This document shows positions 5,307 to 7,080 of a DNA stretch of 7,080 nt, in pieces; the first letter of the stretch is position 1; each line of letters begins with the position of its first letter. The translations under genes and the position numbers were made by a program. This DNA is from an uncultured Collinsella sp. (GTDB taxonomy: Bacteria; Actinomycetota; Coriobacteriia; Coriobacteriales; Coriobacteriaceae): the NCBI GenBank assembly GCA_900556285.1, contig USOF01000051.1:1-7080 (forward strand). Reading direction: 5' to 3'. The notes below the pieces were generated by a model. That model did not search any database and had not been told where the DNA came from. It worked only from the letters and a program-made list of their open reading frames with translations.

Positions 5307-6665
5307 CTAGCTCCTCGAATGTGCGACAAACTGGCTATGGGCCAGGCCGATCACAAACGCCACCACGGCGACTGGCGCCCACGCGGCACCGATATCCGCC
5401 AGGGGCAATGCATCGAACGGCAGCCACGCGCCCGCAAAGAACGCGTCGCGAACCGAGGTGATCACACTCTGCACGGCAACCACGCCGCCGACCCAGACCC
5501 ACACCTGCGGATGAGCGTCGCAAAAGCCGTGCACCAGGCCCATCAGTACCAGCACGATGGCGACGGGATACAAGGCGTTGAGCATGGGCACCGAGAACAT
5601 GAGGATCATGTCGAGGCCCACGTTGGAGAGCACGCACGAAAACGCCGCGAACACAAAGGCGAGAATCGCAAAGGGACGGCGCATAGCCTCCTCGGAAGCC
5701 TCCGCTCCCCCTTCGACCACATACGTCTCGCAGAAGTAACGCGAGCAGCAGCTGATGAGGCCGATGCACACGTTCATGCAGGCGAGGAAAAAGATCGCAA
5801 AGACCACGACCGTGCCGACAAGGCCAAAGTGCATGGAGGCAGAGCGGGCGAGGATGGCGGCGCCGTTAGTGGCATCGGGCATGACCGTGCCGAGCTGCAT
5901 GCCGGCAAGCGCCAGGCCGCAGTAGATGACGGCCATGAGCACACCGGCGATCACACCGGAGCGGGAAATCTCAAAGGCCACGCGCTTGTCATCGGTAACG
6001 CCCAGCTCGTGGATGGTCTCGGCGATGATGATGCCGAAGGCGAGCGACGCGAGCAGGTCCATGGTCTGATAGCCAGTCAGAAAGCCTTGCACGGCGGCGC
6101 CCGCATCGTAGGGAGCCTGAGGCGCGGCAGCCGGTCCCAGCGGCGAGATCACGGCAGCACCCACAACCAGCACGATGAGCGCGATAAGCGCGGGGCCCGT
6201 AATGCGACCGAGTACGCGCGTGATGACGCCCGGACGCAGCGTGAGCGCAAACGCAACCACGAAGAACCCGATGGCAAAGACCAGGCGAGCCGTGCCGAGC
6301 GAAACGCCCTCGGGCAGCAGCGGCACCAGCATCTCGAAGGCCGTGGAGCTCGTGCGCGGAATGGCCAGGCACGGGCCGATGGCCAGATACACCGCCGCGA
6401 CAAAGAACTCACCAAACTTGGGGTGCACGCGACCGGCAAGCTCGCGCGCCGTTCCGGCAAGCGCGACGGCGATAAATCCCATGACGGGCAGGCCGATGGC
6501 GGCAATCAGAAAGCCGAGCATGGCGACCGGCGTGGCAGAACCTGCCTGCAGCGCCAGCAGCGGCGGAATAATGAGGTTGCCGGCGCCAAAGAGCATCGAG
6601 AACAAGGCGATGCCGACGGTGACGACATGGTCGGAGCGCAGACCGCGCGAGGCGGATGAAGCCAT
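5307..6665 (-). CDS. brnQ: BrnQ branched-chain amino acid carrier (LIVCS family)
   Basis: This 452-aa inner-membrane carrier imports leucine, isoleucine and valine together with a cation. It is very hydrophobic, with about 12 membrane segments. Family signatures are visible: LFGAGNLIIPPLLALQAG at residues 25-42, GPCLAIPRTSSTAFE at 97-111, GYQTMDLLASLAFGIII at 198-214, NGAAIL at 267-272, and VLSNVGLDMILMFSVPMLNALYPVAIVLV at 345-373. The length matches E. coli BrnQ (about 439). The start ATG 6665 follows GAAAGGTGG with good spacing; the longer frame to 6902 overlaps the desulfurase gene and the terminator, and is not used. A strong terminator lies 28 bp upstream, so its own promoter must be at or before that hairpin. 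No terminator is seen between its stop and the tRNA promoter. Confidence 0.95.
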   Translation of the reverse strand: MASSASRGLRSDHVVTVGIALFSMLFGAGNLIIPPLLALQAGSATPVAMLGFLIAAIGLPVMGFIAVALAGTARELAGRVHPKFGEFFVAAVYLAIGPCLAIPRTSSTAFEMLVPLLPEGVSLGTARLVFAIGFFVVAFALTLRPGVITRVLGRITGPALIALIVLVVGAAVISPLGPAAAPQAPYDAGAAVQGFLTGYQTMDLLASLAFGIIIAETIHELGVTDDKRVAFEISRSGVIAGVLMAVIYCGLALAGMQLGTVMPDATNGAAILARSASMHFGLVGTVVVFAIFFLACMNVCIGLISCCSRYFCETYVVEGGAEASEEAMRRPFAILAFVFAAFSCVLSNVGLDMILMFSVPMLNALYPVAIVLVLMGLVHGFCDAHPQVWVWVGGVVAVQSVITSVRDAFFAGAWLPFDALPLADIGAAWAPVAVVAFVIGLAHSQFVAHSRS

Positions 6666-6684
6666 GGGACCACCTTTCGAGTCG

Positions 6685-6719
6685 AAACAAAAACGGGACG
6701 GGCAAAAACACCCGTCCCG
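6685..6719 (-). terminator. Strong intrinsic terminator after the class V aminotransferase gene
   Basis: On the minus strand, the stem CGGGACGGG/CCCGTCCCG (9 bp, all but one pair GC) with an 8-nt loop (6694-6719) is followed at once by TTTTTGTTTC (6693-6684). It lies 23 nt after the stop of the desulfurase-like gene and 28 bp before the brnQ start. It can end the upstream transcript, or work as an attenuator or 5' stabilising hairpin for brnQ. Confidence 0.9.
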
Positions 6720-6742
6720 CAAGTATAAACGGTCTAGCAGCT

Positions 6743-7032
6743 TTAGCAGGCTAAATCGCGCAGAGCATCGATAGCCGTGTCGACTTCTTCGGTCGTGTTG
6801 AAATACCCAAACGAGAAACGAACGACGCCCTGGCGCTCGGTCCCCAGCGCACGGTGCATGAGCGGGGCGCAATGGGCACCGGGGCGCGTTGCAATCCCCC
6901 ACCCTTGCATGAGCGCATCCGAGATCTCAGCCGAATCGATATCACCCACGTTGAGCGAGACGATCGCCGAGCGCGCGGGTTGGTCAAACGCACCGTAGAG
7001 CTTAATCCCCGGAATCTTGCGCACACCGGCAA
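6743..7032 (-). CDS. Class V aminotransferase / cysteine desulfurase family protein, C-terminal fragment
   Basis: Only about the last 96 residues are present; the gene is cut where the genomic sequence ends at 7032. The piece reads RKIPGIKLYGAFDQPARSAIVSLNVGDIDSAEISDALMQGWGIATRPGAHCAPLMHRALGT and ends VRFSFGYFNTTEEVDTAIDALRDLAC. This is the C-terminal small domain of NifS/SufS-like PLP enzymes. GAHCAP carries the Cys (codon 6869-6871) expected to take up the persulfide sulfur, and VRFSFGYFNT is typical of the cysteine desulfurase family protein group. The PLP lysine lies in the missing part. The likely reaction is release of sulfur, or possibly selenium, from cysteine or selenocysteine. The frame seems to start at a GTG at 7024, but that is not a real start. 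A terminator follows it. Confidence 0.85.
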
Positions 7033-7080
7033 CTGTCTCTTATACACATCTCCGAGCCCACGAGACTCCTGAGCATCTCG
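7033..7080. other. Illumina Nextera adapter read-through (not genomic)
   Basis: The last 48 bases are synthetic. CTGTCTCTTATACACATCT (7033-7051) is the Tn5 mosaic end, CCGAGCCCACGAGAC (7052-7066) is the Nextera read-2 adapter, TCCTGAGC (7067-7074) matches i7 index N704, and ATCTCG (7075-7080) begins the P7 sequence. Any ORF reaching here encodes artefact peptides, such as LLYTSPSPRDS on the plus strand or MYKRQ on the minus strand. Confidence 0.99.

Noticed and set aside
5319..6659. A 446-codon open frame on the plus strand opposite brnQ
   Set aside because: Its translation is highly polar with many His, Asp and Arg, as expected from the complement of a GC-rich membrane-protein gene; the BrnQ frame explains the stretch.
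6854..7072. Small plus-strand ORF ending in LLYTSPSPRDS
   Set aside because: Its end is translated from Nextera adapter and its start is antisense to the cysteine desulfurase gene.

Overview
The window is about 7 kb of fairly GC-rich bacterial DNA, apparently the end of an assembled contig. Gene content points to an anaerobic actinobacterium of the Coriobacteriia, most likely a Collinsella-like gut organism. The clues are a HydN/FdhF formate-dehydrogenase pair, tRNA genes with encoded CCA, a BrnQ carrier, and an actinobacterial-type AbiEi-like protein with a Vsr/DUF559-like C-terminus. The genus is an inference from style and content; no 16S or other marker is present.

Layout. (1) Positions 1-2390, minus strand: a two-gene unit, hydN-like 16-Cys ferredoxin followed by fdhF, the catalytic subunit of a formate dehydrogenase H type enzyme. 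fdhF carries an in-frame UGA exactly at the selenocysteine position (codon 140) with a bacterial SECIS hairpin just after it, so naive ORF calling splits it. Its C-terminus lies beyond base 1. (2) Positions 2391-2818: an AT-rich intergenic region with a perfect 11-bp inverted repeat, a structured hydN leader, and repeats in front of the next operon. (3) Positions 2819-3611, plus strand: an overlapping two-gene toxin-antitoxin-like module, a RelB/DinJ-type ribbon-helix-helix protein and a PIN-domain protein that seems to lack part of the usual acidic active site. (4) Positions 3627-4977: a lone minus-strand AbiEi/Vsr-like gene bracketed by two near-identical long palindromes in opposite orientation. 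(5) Positions 5014-5295, minus strand: a consensus promoter, tRNA-Pro(UGG), tRNA-Gly(UCC) and an intrinsic terminator. (6) Positions 5307-6665, minus strand: brnQ, a branched-chain amino acid carrier. (7) Positions 6743-7032, minus strand: the C-terminal part of a class V aminotransferase/cysteine desulfurase, followed by a strong terminator that lies only 28 bp in front of brnQ. (8) Positions 7033-7080: not genomic. This is Illumina Nextera adapter with an i7 index, so the contig truly ends at 7032.

The functional core is formate metabolism. The ferredoxin-like protein probably carries electrons to or from the selenium-, molybdenum/tungsten- and Fe-S-containing formate dehydrogenase. The middle section looks like accessory or defence cargo. 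The right part is housekeeping.
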